NCBI GenBank assembly: GCA_026397855.1
Contig: JAPLUA010000285.1
Location: 1 to 14,014, forward strand
Length of the DNA: 14,014 bases
DNA from: Verrucomicrobiota bacterium
GTDB lineage: Bacteria; Verrucomicrobiota; Verrucomicrobiia; Limisphaerales; UBA8199
Direction of reading: 5' to 3'
Shown here one piece after another: positions 1 to 6,848 of this stretch. Each line of letters starts with the position of its first letter. The first letter of the stretch is position 1. The position numbers and the translations under genes were made by a program. Under the pieces are notes generated by a model. The model did no database searches, was not told where the DNA came from, and was given only the letters and a program-made list of their open reading frames with translations.

Positions 1-76
1 ATTTCGGTCCCGGGTCCAGGTACAGGCCCGGGCTGATGGTCCCCGTAATCCTACGCCTGTACTTATTCGAAATTCC

Positions 77-120
77 CCGGGCTTTTCGGTCACCCCCTGA
101 CTGACTGGCCCGGTTTTTTT
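77..120 (+). terminator. rho-independent terminator of an upstream gene
   Basis: A two-part hairpin is followed by seven T residues. The outer stem pairs CCGGGC (77-82) with GCCCGG (108-113). An inner stem pairs 87-92 with 98-103 (one G-U) around a CCCCC loop. The T-tract is 114-120. The orientation fits an upstream plus-strand gene ending before the window. It also insulates the beta-propeller gene that starts at 173, so that gene's own promoter would have to lie between about 120 and 165, where I see no clear -35/-10 pair. Confidence 0.7.
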
Positions 121-172
121 ATGCCTGCCGGGGCTCGACCCGCGGCGTGATTCGCGGTACAACGGGGGCCAG

Positions 173-1582
173 ATGAAGAAACTCGCGTTTGCAAAGCCGG
201 GCCTGGTGATTCCTGGGGCGCTGGCGGTGATCGCCCTGGCCGCGCTGGCGCTTTGGCTGGCGCGTGGCCCGGGAAAGCCGCTGTCTTTGCGGGTCCCCGG
301 CACGGACCAGGGGCCGGGCGCGGAAACGACCTCCCGCGGCAACCCTGTCCTGGCCGGCAAACTCGTCCGCTCTGATGGCCAACCCGCAAACCTGCCTGGC
401 GCCTGGCCTCAATGGCGGGGCCATAACCGTGATGGGGTCGGCATGGAAACCGCCCCCCTCAAGCGAACCTGGCAGGCCTCCGAACCGCGTGAGCTATGGG
501 CCATTGACGTCGGCGAAGGCTACGCCGGCGCGGCGGTCCGTAACGGGCGGGTCTATGTCATGGATTATGACCGCGACAAGCGGCAGGATGCATTGCGATG
601 CCTTTCCCTGGCGGACGGGCGCGAGATCTGGCGGTTTACGTATCCGGTACCGGTGAAGCGCAATCATGGAATGACACGCACCGTGCCAACAGTCACCGAT
701 AAGCTCGTCGTCGCCATGGGGCCCAAGTGCCATGTGGTATGCCTGGATCCGGTCACGGGCGAGCTGCGCTGGGGATTGGACCTGGTGCACCAGTACGGCG
801 CGACCGTGCCTCCCTGGTATGCGGGCCAGTGCCCGCTGGTGGATCAGGGCGCGGTCATCCTTGCGCCGGGAGGCAAAGATGCCTTGCTGTTGGCGGTGGA
901 TGCCGAAACCGGCAAGGAACTCTGGCGAACCCCCAACCCGCACGGCTGGAAGATGACCCATTCCTCGGTGATGCCGATGGAGTTCGGCGGGCAGCGGATG
1001 TATGTCTATTGCGCCAACAACGGCGTCGTGGGGGTCTCCGCAAAGGATGGCTCGATTCTCTGGGAAACCACCGCCTGGAAGATCAGCATTGCCACGGTGC
1101 CGTCGCCACTGATTCCGGGCGGCGGGCGGATCTTTTTCACGGGGGGCTACAACGCGGGCAGCCTGATGCTTCAACTCCAGCAGGAGAGCGGGCGTTTTGT
1201 GGCCAAATCGCTCTTCAAGCTGGAGCCGGAGGCGTTCGGCGCCACGCAGCACACGCCCATTCTCCATGCCGACCATATCTACGGCGTGCGCGCGGATGGC
1301 AAGTTCGTCTGCCTGGATCTCGACGGCAAGGTGGTCTGGGCCAGCGACTCCGGCCAGCAGTTTGGCCTCGGCCCGTTCCTCCTGGCCGATGGGCTGTTCT
1401 TCGTCATGAATGACTCAGGCCTCCTGCGCCTCGTCGAGGCCACGCCGGAGAAGTATGTCCTCCTTGGGCAGGCGCAGGTGCTGAAGGGGCGGGAATCGTG
1501 GGGGCCGCTCGCACTGGCCGAGGGGCGGCTCATTGTGCGCGACCTGACGCGAATGGTATGCCTGGACGTGGGGAAGCGGTGA
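173..1582 (+). CDS. membrane-anchored PQQ-like beta-propeller protein
   Basis: A 469-residue protein with a positively charged N-terminus and one hydrophobic segment (about residues 10-30), so it is probably an inner-membrane anchor or uncleaved signal with the bulk in the periplasm. After a Pro/Gly-rich linker the sequence PQWRGHNRDG (79-88) introduces the propeller, as in many planctomycete and verrucomicrobial PQQ-like proteins. Blade-closing motifs of the DG/TG...LW type recur at about 148-153 (DGREIW), 195-200 (TGELRW), 246-251 (TGKELW), 292-297 (DGSILW) and 384-389 (DGKVVW). This is the tryptophan-docking pattern of quinoprotein-type and BamB-type propellers. I see no evidence that it binds PQQ or is a dehydrogenase. 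It is more likely a scaffold or a protein- or polysaccharide-binding module. The ATG at 173 has a G-rich stretch (164-168) at suitable distance. It is convergent with the downstream FabG gene, 16 bp apart. The fold is fairly sure; the function is unknown. Confidence 0.85.
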   Translation: MKKLAFAKPGLVIPGALAVIALAALALWLARGPGKPLSLRVPGTDQGPGAETTSRGNPVLAGKLVRSDGQPANLPGAWPQWRGHNRDGVGMETAPLKRTWQASEPRELWAIDVGEGYAGAAVRNGRVYVMDYDRDKRQDALRCLSLADGREIWRFTYPVPVKRNHGMTRTVPTVTDKLVVAMGPKCHVVCLDPVTGELRWGLDLVHQYGATVPPWYAGQCPLVDQGAVILAPGGKDALLLAVDAETGKELWRTPNPHGWKMTHSSVMPMEFGGQRMYVYCANNGVVGVSAKDGSILWETTAWKISIATVPSPLIPGGGRIFFTGGYNAGSLMLQLQQESGRFVAKSLFKLEPEAFGATQHTPILHADHIYGVRADGKFVCLDLDGKVVWASDSGQQFGLGPFLLADGLFFVMNDSGLLRLVEATPEKYVLLGQAQVLKGRESWGPLALAEGRLIVRDLTRMVCLDVGKR

Positions 1583-1598
1583 CCCGCCGGGCGGTCGT

Positions 1599-2339
1599 TT
1601 ACAGTATCCCGCCGTCCACCTTGAGCACCGATCCGGTGATGTAGCTGGCGTCGGTGCTGGCCAGGAAACGAACCGCCGCCGCCACTTCCTCGGGCCGGCC
1701 AAAACGCCGCATTGGCACGCGCATCTGCGCCGCTTTGCGCTCCTCGCCCGCCAATGCCGCGATCGAGTCGGTCTCGATGAAGCCCGGGCAAACGGCGTTC
1801 ACGGTAATGCCGATGCGCGCCACCTCCTTGGCCAGGGACTGGGTAAGCCCGACCACGCCGGCCTTGGCGGCCGCGTAGTTGACCTGGCCGGGCGGGGCCA
1901 GCAGCGCGCTCAGCGAGGCAATATTGACGATCCGGCCGTGGCGCTGGCTGATCATCGCGGGCAGCACCGCCTGGCAGCCGTGGAAGACGCCGTCGAGGTT
2001 GGTGGCCAGCACCCGGGTCCACGAGTCCGCTGGCATGGCGCCCAACAGGGCATCCTCGTGGGTGCCGGCGTTGTTCACCAGGACATCCAGCCGCTTGTCG
2101 GCAGCTAGAATGGCCCTAACGGCCTCCTGCCACGATTCGCGCGAAGTCACATCCAGCGGCAGGCAGCGGCAGCGGTCGGGATGTTCCCGGGCCAGCGCTT
2201 TGGCGCGGTCCAGGCGGGAATGCACCGCCAGCCAGACCGTGTTTTGCCCGGGCTCGGCCAGGAACGCCCGGGCGGATGCCTGGCCTAAGCCGCCGTTGGC
2301 GCCGGTGATCAGAATAACACGCTTGCTCATGGGATCCAT
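1599..2339 (-). CDS. fabG: FabG-type 3-oxoacyl-[ACP] reductase (SDR family)
   Basis: A 246-residue classical short-chain dehydrogenase/reductase. Visible motifs are the cofactor loop TGANGGLG (12-19), LDV (62-64), NNAG (89-92), N114, and the catalytic set S142-Y155-K159 (YAAAK) with the spacing of E. coli FabG. The PGFIETD segment (185-191) and the C-terminal GGIL are also FabG-like. The expected reaction is NADPH-dependent reduction of a 3-ketoacyl group on ACP (or a related beta-keto substrate) in the cytoplasm. The ATG at 2339 has a GAGG Shine-Dalgarno (2344-2347) that overlaps the stop of the preceding papain-fold-like gene, with a 6-nt gap, so the two are probably translationally coupled. 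An alternative ATG lies three codons in (2330). The nearby acyl-AMP ligase suggests a specialised acyl pathway rather than the housekeeping fatty-acid FabG, but the true substrate cannot be read from sequence. Confidence 0.85.
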   Translation of the reverse strand: MDPMSKRVILITGANGGLGQASARAFLAEPGQNTVWLAVHSRLDRAKALAREHPDRCRCLPLDVTSRESWQEAVRAILAADKRLDVLVNNAGTHEDALLGAMPADSWTRVLATNLDGVFHGCQAVLPAMISQRHGRIVNIASLSALLAPPGQVNYAAAKAGVVGLTQSLAKEVARIGITVNAVCPGFIETDSIAALAGEERKAAQMRVPMRRFGRPEEVAAAVRFLASTDASYITGSVLKVDGGIL

Positions 2340-2345
2340 CCTACC

Positions 2346-3080
2346 TCAAAAAAGCCAGCCGCGATAGACTTCAACCACCTTCACCCTCCCGCCTGCCCAG
2401 TAATGATTCCGGGGCAGGATGAAGGCGCGCGCCGCCCGGTCGTAGCTCAGCTCGGCCGGCCTCGATGGGACGTTCGGGTCGTAGGCTGCGAAGCGCAGGG
2501 CGGACGGCGTTTCGGCGACGTCGTAGAGGACGATGCCGTGGTTGATCGTCACCCGCGGGAACTGGAATATGTGGATAATCGCTGGGGTTCCGGCCGCGAG
2601 CCGCTTTGCCAGCCGCCGGGCTGTCCGTTCCTGCTGCCAGCGGTGGACGGGGAAGACCATCCGCCAGTGGCTGCGGACGAAATACGACTGCCACGCGCCG
2701 CCGCACCCGGCCTTGAGCAGCGGCTCCTGCGCCGCGCTGAAGGAGCGCAGACCGTCGTAGCCCGGAATCACGATGCGCTCCGCTGGCGGACAGGTACGGC
2801 GCGGGCTGCGGGAGACGACCTCGCGAATCCGCCGCCGATAGGTCGGGGCATCGGCGACCGGCAGCGACGGGTCGAAGCGGGCGTGGTGCCAGAATTGCCG
2901 TGCCGAGCGCGCCATGACGAAGCACCGGTGCGTGTAGGCGGGCGGCGGATCGTTGCAGAACGTGGTCATGGTGCCGGCCCCCGGATCGAGACGGTATTCC
3001 CAGACCAGCTCGTTGGCGAAGGCAAAGGTATCCCGGTCGAATTGAAAACGGGGCGTGCGTTGCGCGGCCGGCGAAGTCAT
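2346..3080 (-). CDS. papain-like-fold cysteine protease/transferase-like protein
   Basis: A 244-residue protein that I do not recognise as a named family. Its pattern fits a papain-like (NlpC/C39-like) fold. A candidate nucleophile sits at C53 in HRCFVMARSARQFW at the start of a helix. A strand-borne His, H181, lies in TINHGIVLYDV. An AAYDPN segment follows, with D201 (or N203) as the third member. The order Cys, His, Asp/Asn and the typical 'H...vLyDv....l..YDPN.P' spacing are the grounds. There is no signal peptide or membrane segment, so it should act in the cytoplasm. Two further cysteines (C97, C126) are conspicuous but are not obviously catalytic. It is first in an operon with the FabG gene and divergent from an acyl-AMP ligase, so a role in acyl transfer, amide formation or release on an acyl-carrier substrate is conceivable, but that is inference. 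The catalytic assignment is tentative. Confidence 0.6.
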   Translation of the reverse strand: MTSPAAQRTPRFQFDRDTFAFANELVWEYRLDPGAGTMTTFCNDPPPAYTHRCFVMARSARQFWHHARFDPSLPVADAPTYRRRIREVVSRSPRRTCPPAERIVIPGYDGLRSFSAAQEPLLKAGCGGAWQSYFVRSHWRMVFPVHRWQQERTARRLAKRLAAGTPAIIHIFQFPRVTINHGIVLYDVAETPSALRFAAYDPNVPSRPAELSYDRAARAFILPRNHYWAGGRVKVVEVYRGWLF

Positions 3081-3097
3081 GCTTGCGGGGGAAACTA

Positions 3098-3126
3098 GTA
3101 ATACCTTAAGAAAGTGTAAATGTTAT
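3098..3126 (-). promoter_or_regulatory. possible sigma70-type promoter for the papain-like/fabG operon
   Basis: On the minus strand a -35-like ATAACA (3121-3126) and a -10-like TATTAC (3098-3103) are separated by exactly 17 bp, each matching consensus at four of six positions. They lie in a short AT-rich island between two divergent starts only 39 bp apart. The predicted transcript would begin around 3091, leaving a leader of about 10 nt before the ATG at 3080, which fits the absence of a Shine-Dalgarno there. The -35 overlaps the first codons of the acyl-AMP ligase, so divergent transcription may interfere. This is a pattern match only. Confidence 0.3.
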
Positions 3127-4397
3127 ACGGACGCTGGCGGCAAATTGCCCGGGAACGGGGCCATGGTATCGCTTTGCGAGACCTGGCCGCCGGCCGGCAA
3201 TGGAGCTTTGCCGAACTTGCCGCCCTGGCCGAAGCCGGCCCGGCTGCCGCTGGGCCGGTGGTGTATCCGCAGGGCCACTGCGCCGGGTTCATCTTTGATG
3301 TCCTGCGGGGGTGGCGCGGGAACGCTGTTGTTTGCCCGCTCGAGCCGGACCAGGACCCGCCCCGGATGCCGCCGCTGCCGACGCCCTGCTGCCACCTCAA
3401 GACCACCTCGGCCACCGGCGGTTTACCGCGGGGGGTCGCTTTCCGGGCGGAGCAACTGGCGGCCGATGCGGACAATATCGTGGCCACCATGGGGTTGCGC
3501 GCCGACTGGCCCAACCTGGGCGTCATTTCTCTCGCCCATTCCTACGGCTTCTCGAACCTTGTGCTGCCGCTCCTGCTGCACGGCATCCCGCTGATCCTCG
3601 CGCCGTCGCCTTTGCCGGAAATGGTGCGCCGCGCCGCCGAGGGCTATCCGGACCTCACGCTGGCCGGGGTGCCGGCGCTGTGGCGGGCGTGGCATGAGGC
3701 CCGCGTTATTCCCCCCGATGTGCGCCTGGCGATTTCTGCCGGGGCGCCGCTGCCGCTGGCCCTGGAGCGGGCCGTCTTTGATGTCGCCGGCCTCAAGATT
3801 CATAACTTCTACGGCTCCTCGGAGTGTGGCGGGATTGCCTACGATGGCACATGCACCCCCCGCCCGGACGATTCGTCCGTCGGCTCGCCGATGCATCATG
3901 TGGATGTTGCGTTGTGTGAAGACGGGTGCCTGCAGGTCCGCAGCCGCGCGGTGGGGGAAACCTATTGGCCGGATGGGGATGACACCCTGGCGGCGGGCTG
4001 CTTCCAGACGAGCGACCTCGCCGAACTCCGGGACGGGCAGGTCTATCTTCGCGGCCGCCTGGGCGACCAGATCAACGTCGCCGGCCGGAAAGTCTCACCG
4101 GCAACCATCGAGCGCGCTCTGCGGGAGCACGAGGCGGTGAAGGACTGCCTCGTGTTCGGCATCCCCAGCAGCGATGCCGACCGGACCGATGCGATCATCG
4201 CCTGCGTGGCCACGGACGGGCCCGGAGATTCCAACGAGATGAAGCAGTTCCTGCTCAGCAAGCTCCCCGGTTGGCAGATCCCGCGCGGGTGGTGGTTTGT
4301 GGAGTCGCTCGGCGTGAACACCCGCGGCAAGACCCCGCGCGCGGAGTGGCGCCGGAAGTATCTCGGGCAGCGGCCGCCAGACCCGCTTCCACGGTAA
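3120..4397 (+). CDS. acyl-AMP ligase (AMP-dependent synthetase family)
   Basis: A 425-residue ANL-superfamily enzyme, shorter than usual (about 500-550) because the N-terminal subdomain is reduced. The motifs run in order. A phosphate loop TTSATGGLPRG (95-105) is a degenerate form of the usual TSGTTGxPKG. LAHSYGFS lies at 138-145 and SAGAPLP at 206-212. The adenylate-binding YGSSE is at 231-235. A TSD (297-299) contains the ribose-binding Asp. The hinge GRLGDQINVAGRKV is at 312-325, and TRGKTPR (401-407) holds the candidate catalytic lysine K404. The expected reaction is ATP-dependent activation of a carboxylic acid to acyl-AMP, then transfer to CoA or a carrier-protein thiol. It is divergent from the papain-like/fabG operon and resembles the stand-alone ligases of fatty-acid-like and aryl-polyene-type loci. 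Substrate and acceptor are unknown. The ATG at 3120 gives a normal N-terminus without an evident Shine-Dalgarno. Confidence 0.8.
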   Translation: MLYGRWRQIARERGHGIALRDLAAGRQWSFAELAALAEAGPAAAGPVVYPQGHCAGFIFDVLRGWRGNAVVCPLEPDQDPPRMPPLPTPCCHLKTTSATGGLPRGVAFRAEQLAADADNIVATMGLRADWPNLGVISLAHSYGFSNLVLPLLLHGIPLILAPSPLPEMVRRAAEGYPDLTLAGVPALWRAWHEARVIPPDVRLAISAGAPLPLALERAVFDVAGLKIHNFYGSSECGGIAYDGTCTPRPDDSSVGSPMHHVDVALCEDGCLQVRSRAVGETYWPDGDDTLAAGCFQTSDLAELRDGQVYLRGRLGDQINVAGRKVSPATIERALREHEAVKDCLVFGIPSSDADRTDAIIACVATDGPGDSNEMKQFLLSKLPGWQIPRGWWFVESLGVNTRGKTPRAEWRRKYLGQRPPDPLPR

Positions 4398-4419
4398 TAG
4401 GGACGAAAAGCGCCGGAAG

Positions 4420-5343
4420 CTAATTCGCCTGCTTCGGCGATTGCAGTTTCCCGGGCTCCCGGGACCACCGGTTGAAGAGCCGCTTGATAATCGCGTATTT
4501 CTCCGGGTTTTCCTTCTGGTGCTGATGGCAATAGACCAGCACGCCGTCGGCGACCGGTTTGCCCTGGGCCATCACCTGCTCCACATAGGCCGGCGTGGAA
4601 GCCCCCAGGCGGCTGTGGGCGGTGGCATAGACGTCCAGGATAATGGGCATGGATTTGCCAAATCGCTGGCGGAGGGCTTTGACCTCCGATTGGACGTGCC
4701 CGGCGTTTTGCAGGTTGCCCGGCGCTACGGAGTCGTCGCGGTAAGGGAAGAGGATGCCGTCGCAGTAAGGGGCATAATTCTTCACGAAGGCGGGGGTCAT
4801 CTGCCGATAGTAGCAGCAGGGCACGAATGCGAGCCGGGGGTTGATTTGATGCACCGCCTCGGTGAGCCTGGCCATGTCTTGCGGCGGCCAGAACTTCAGG
4901 TTGTAGGGAAAGTCGTCAATGCTCCAGGCTACGAAGTTGGGCTCGGAGGCGCTCAACCGGGCGAATTCGAGCACCCAATGCTCGTAGTCCTTCTTGTCCG
5001 CCTCGGTCGGCGTGGTTCCCTTGGGCAGCGTTTCGGAGGGAGGGACCAGCGTGACCCAGACCTTGATATGATGCTGCCGGGCAAGCGGCAGGAAGGCTTT
5101 GAAGTCCTCGAACTCGATCTGCTTGGAGCGGAAGAGCCAATGGTAGGTGTTGGCGCGGATGTCCAGCAGTTCGGCGATCAACTTCTGCTGGTCAACGTGG
5201 CCGTCGGGCATCTTCGGCGCGCCCGCATAGGTTCCGAAGCATCCCCGCAGGGCGGCGGTGCGGTCCACCGCGGTTGCCGATTGCGCGCTGAGCGAGAGGG
5301 CGCAGATCAAGAGCGCCCAGGCAAGGTTCTTTAAGTGTTTCAC
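4420..5343 (-). CDS. secreted TIM-barrel-like protein (glycoside-hydrolase-like)
   Basis: A 307-residue protein beginning with GTG at 5343. The N-terminus is a clear signal peptide: basic start, hydrophobic core (about 7-20) and a probable cleavage after SATA (22-25), so it is exported. The mature part alternates hydrophobic strands and amphipathic helices like a beta/alpha barrel: ANTYHWL (64-70), IKVWVTLVP (93-101), FVAWSIDDF (137-145), LAFVPCCYY (171-179), CDGILFPY (194-201), MPIILDVYA (232-240) and ADGVLVYCHQ (265-274). D143 and D144 at a strand end, and D237, are plausible active-site acids. It resembles glycoside-hydrolase-like barrels common in planctomycetes and verrucomicrobia, but I cannot name the family. 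It is convergent with the acyl-AMP ligase (22 bp apart), and nothing in the context gives a substrate. An AT-rich TATTAT lies just upstream of the GTG, which could mean a nearly leaderless transcript. Confidence 0.65.
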   Translation of the reverse strand: MKHLKNLAWALLICALSLSAQSATAVDRTAALRGCFGTYAGAPKMPDGHVDQQKLIAELLDIRANTYHWLFRSKQIEFEDFKAFLPLARQHHIKVWVTLVPPSETLPKGTTPTEADKKDYEHWVLEFARLSASEPNFVAWSIDDFPYNLKFWPPQDMARLTEAVHQINPRLAFVPCCYYRQMTPAFVKNYAPYCDGILFPYRDDSVAPGNLQNAGHVQSEVKALRQRFGKSMPIILDVYATAHSRLGASTPAYVEQVMAQGKPVADGVLVYCHQHQKENPEKYAIIKRLFNRWSREPGKLQSPKQAN

Positions 5344-5891
5344 CCGGTTATAATACCGATGCCGCTCCTGACTGGAAGCATTTCGTGCGGTCCTTGATTC
5401 AGACGGACGTATCTCGCCAGGACCGCCGACGTTCGCCGTATGCCACTCGCTGCGCCGGGCCTGCCCGCTACCCCCACCAATCTGGCCCCGGCACCATCCC
5501 AGGACCGGCTACGGCGACGCAACGGTGACTCCCTGGAGGGACCACGGTGAGTCTCCCATGTGGGTCAACCCACATGGGACACTCACCAGTATATCGCCGT
5601 GGTGACGTCATTGTCCCCCCGGCACTGCTGGCTGGGATCCTGTGATTGCTGCTGGCCATAGGAAGGGACCTTCCCGCCCTGCCGGTGAATCCTGAAACTT
5701 ACACCGTCTCAGAGGTGGATAGGGCGCCGATGGGCGCTGGCATTGGGGTGATCCCAAACCCGTGGGTTTAGCCAAGTCTCCTCCAGCGGGGCTCCCGTCT
5801 CCCGGTGGTGGTGGCCAGATAGGCCCGATTCAGGCTCGCTTTCTTCGCCGCGGCGGGTTTGACTTCGGCCAGGCAATCCAAGCTACCCCTG
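5344..5891. other. 548-bp non-coding gap with multiple hairpins
   Basis: No convincing coding sequence lies here. The short ORFs that cross it have no recognisable motifs, and one simply translates the palindrome. It separates the divergent TIM-barrel-like gene (minus) from the ABC exporter operon (plus), so it should contain both promoters and the exporter leader. The notable content is inverted repeats: the long one at 5546-5587, and smaller ones at 5661-5674 (GGAAGG/CCTTCC), 5724-5737 (GCGCC/GGCGC), 5743-5757 (TTGGG/CCCAA) and 5756-5769 (AAACCC/GGGTTT). The last two share two bases, so they cannot both form fully. A 9-bp direct repeat CCAGGACCG occurs at 5417-5425 and 5499-5507. Confidence 0.7.
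5546..5587. repeat. near-perfect inverted repeat, 20-bp arms
   Basis: The left arm 5546-5565 and right arm 5568-5587 pair at 19 of 20 positions around a 2-nt centre (CA). The core is CCCATGTGGGT/ACCCACATGGG. Outside it, ACCACGG (5541-5547) and CCGTGGT (5597-5603) form a further matching pair. There is no T-tract on either side, so it is not a standard terminator. It could be a protein-binding operator, a REP/MITE-like element, or an RNA stem in the exporter leader. Confidence 0.75.
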
Positions 5892-6848
5892 ATGTCTGGC
5901 GACGTAATGATCGAGTGCGAGAGGCTGACCAAGCGGTTCGGCACCTTCACGGCTGTTGACCACGTCAGCTTCAAGATCGGGAAGGGGTCCATTTTCGGCT
6001 TCCTTGGCCCGAACGGCTCGGGCAAATCCACCGTGATCCGCCTGCTATGCGGGCTGCTCCAGCCGAGTGACGGCCAGGCGCGCATCGCCGGCCTGGACGT
6101 GGTGCGCGAGCTGGACCAGATCAAGTCCCTCATCGGGTACATGTCCCAGAAGTTCTCGCTCTACGACGAGCTGACGGCGCACGAGAACCTGACCTTTTAC
6201 GCCCGGCTCTACGGGCTGCGGGGTGCCGCGCTCAAGCAACGCTACGACCAGCTGGTGGGGCTGACCCACCTGGAGCCCTATCTTTCGCGCCGGGCGGGGC
6301 TTCTCTCCGGCGGCTGGCGCCAGCGGCTGGCGATGGCCTGCTCCCTGATGCATCGCCCGTCCGTGTTGTTCCTCGACGAGCCGACCGCCGGGATAGACCC
6401 GGTCGCACGGCGCGAGCTGTGGGATCTGCTGTTCGAGTTCTCCAGCAACGGCATGACCCTGTTTGTCACGACGCACTACATGGACGAGGCGGAGCGCTGC
6501 TCGCACGTCGGCTACATCTACATGTCGAAGCTGGTCGTGTGCGGCGAGCCGGACGAGCTGAAGCAGTTGCCGATGGTCAACCCGACGGACGCCCGGCGGA
6601 TTGATGTGACCTGCGACCATGTCACCACCGGCTTGCAGGTCGTCCGCCGCCTGCCCGGCGTCCGCACGGCGACGGTCTTTGGCCAGTCCATGCACCTGCT
6701 CGTGGACAAGGACACCCCGGAGGATTTCATCCGCGCGGAGCTGGCCAGGGCGGGGATCCCGCACGCCGACATCCGCCCCATCGCGCCGTCCCTGGAGGAT
6801 GTCTTTGTGACCCTCACCAGCAACGCCAACCAGGGGGGCGGCGCATGA
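5892..6848 (+). CDS. ABC-2 type exporter ATP-binding protein (YbhF/DrrA-like)
   Basis: A 318-residue single nucleotide-binding-domain ATPase. Counting from ATG 5892: Walker A GPNGSGKST (39-47), Q-loop Q86 in MSQKFSLY, signature LSGGWRQ (138-144), Walker B VLFLDEP (158-164) and H-loop H195 in TTHYMDEA. The YMSQKFSLYDELTAHENL stretch and the C-terminal extension of about 90 residues (DUF4162-like) are typical of multidrug or lipid-linked ABC-2 exporters such as DrrA and the YbhF halves. It should energise the permease encoded immediately downstream, with which it overlaps by 4 nt (ATGA). The start is ambiguous: ATG 5892 and ATG 5907 are both possible and neither has a good Shine-Dalgarno, while the most upstream option (5859) is TTG. 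Substrate unknown. Confidence 0.9.
   Translation: MSGDVMIECERLTKRFGTFTAVDHVSFKIGKGSIFGFLGPNGSGKSTVIRLLCGLLQPSDGQARIAGLDVVRELDQIKSLIGYMSQKFSLYDELTAHENLTFYARLYGLRGAALKQRYDQLVGLTHLEPYLSRRAGLLSGGWRQRLAMACSLMHRPSVLFLDEPTAGIDPVARRELWDLLFEFSSNGMTLFVTTHYMDEAERCSHVGYIYMSKLVVCGEPDELKQLPMVNPTDARRIDVTCDHVTTGLQVVRRLPGVRTATVFGQSMHLLVDKDTPEDFIRAELARAGIPHADIRPIAPSLEDVFVTLTSNANQGGGA

Noticed and set aside
494..1276. Minus-strand ORF (260 codons) inside the beta-propeller gene
   Set aside because: It is antisense to well-conserved propeller blades and has no recognisable domain.
1583..1598. GC-rich palindromic bases between the convergent propeller and fabG genes
   Set aside because: The stem is only about 4-5 bp with a 1-3 nt loop and no T-tract, so a bidirectional terminator is not supported.
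2403..3098. Plus-strand ORF (231 codons) antisense to the papain-fold-like gene
   Set aside because: It has low-complexity charged composition and no motifs. The minus-strand frame has the Cys/His/Asp pattern and sits in an operon with a ribosome site.
4441..5334. Long plus-strand ORF (297 codons) antisense to the TIM-barrel-like gene
   Set aside because: It mirrors the real gene's frame in high-GC DNA. Its product has no coherent domain, whereas the minus-strand product has a signal peptide and barrel pattern.
5344..5358. TATAAT/TATTAT boxes just upstream of the TIM-barrel-like gene
   Set aside because: The -10 match is good on both strands and striking in GC-rich DNA, but neither has a -35 better than two or three matches at 16-18 bp, so I do not call a promoter.
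5468..5659. Minus-strand ORF of 63 codons across the long inverted repeat
   Set aside because: Part of it is just the translated palindrome (CPMWVDPHG), with no homologous motif and no ribosome site.
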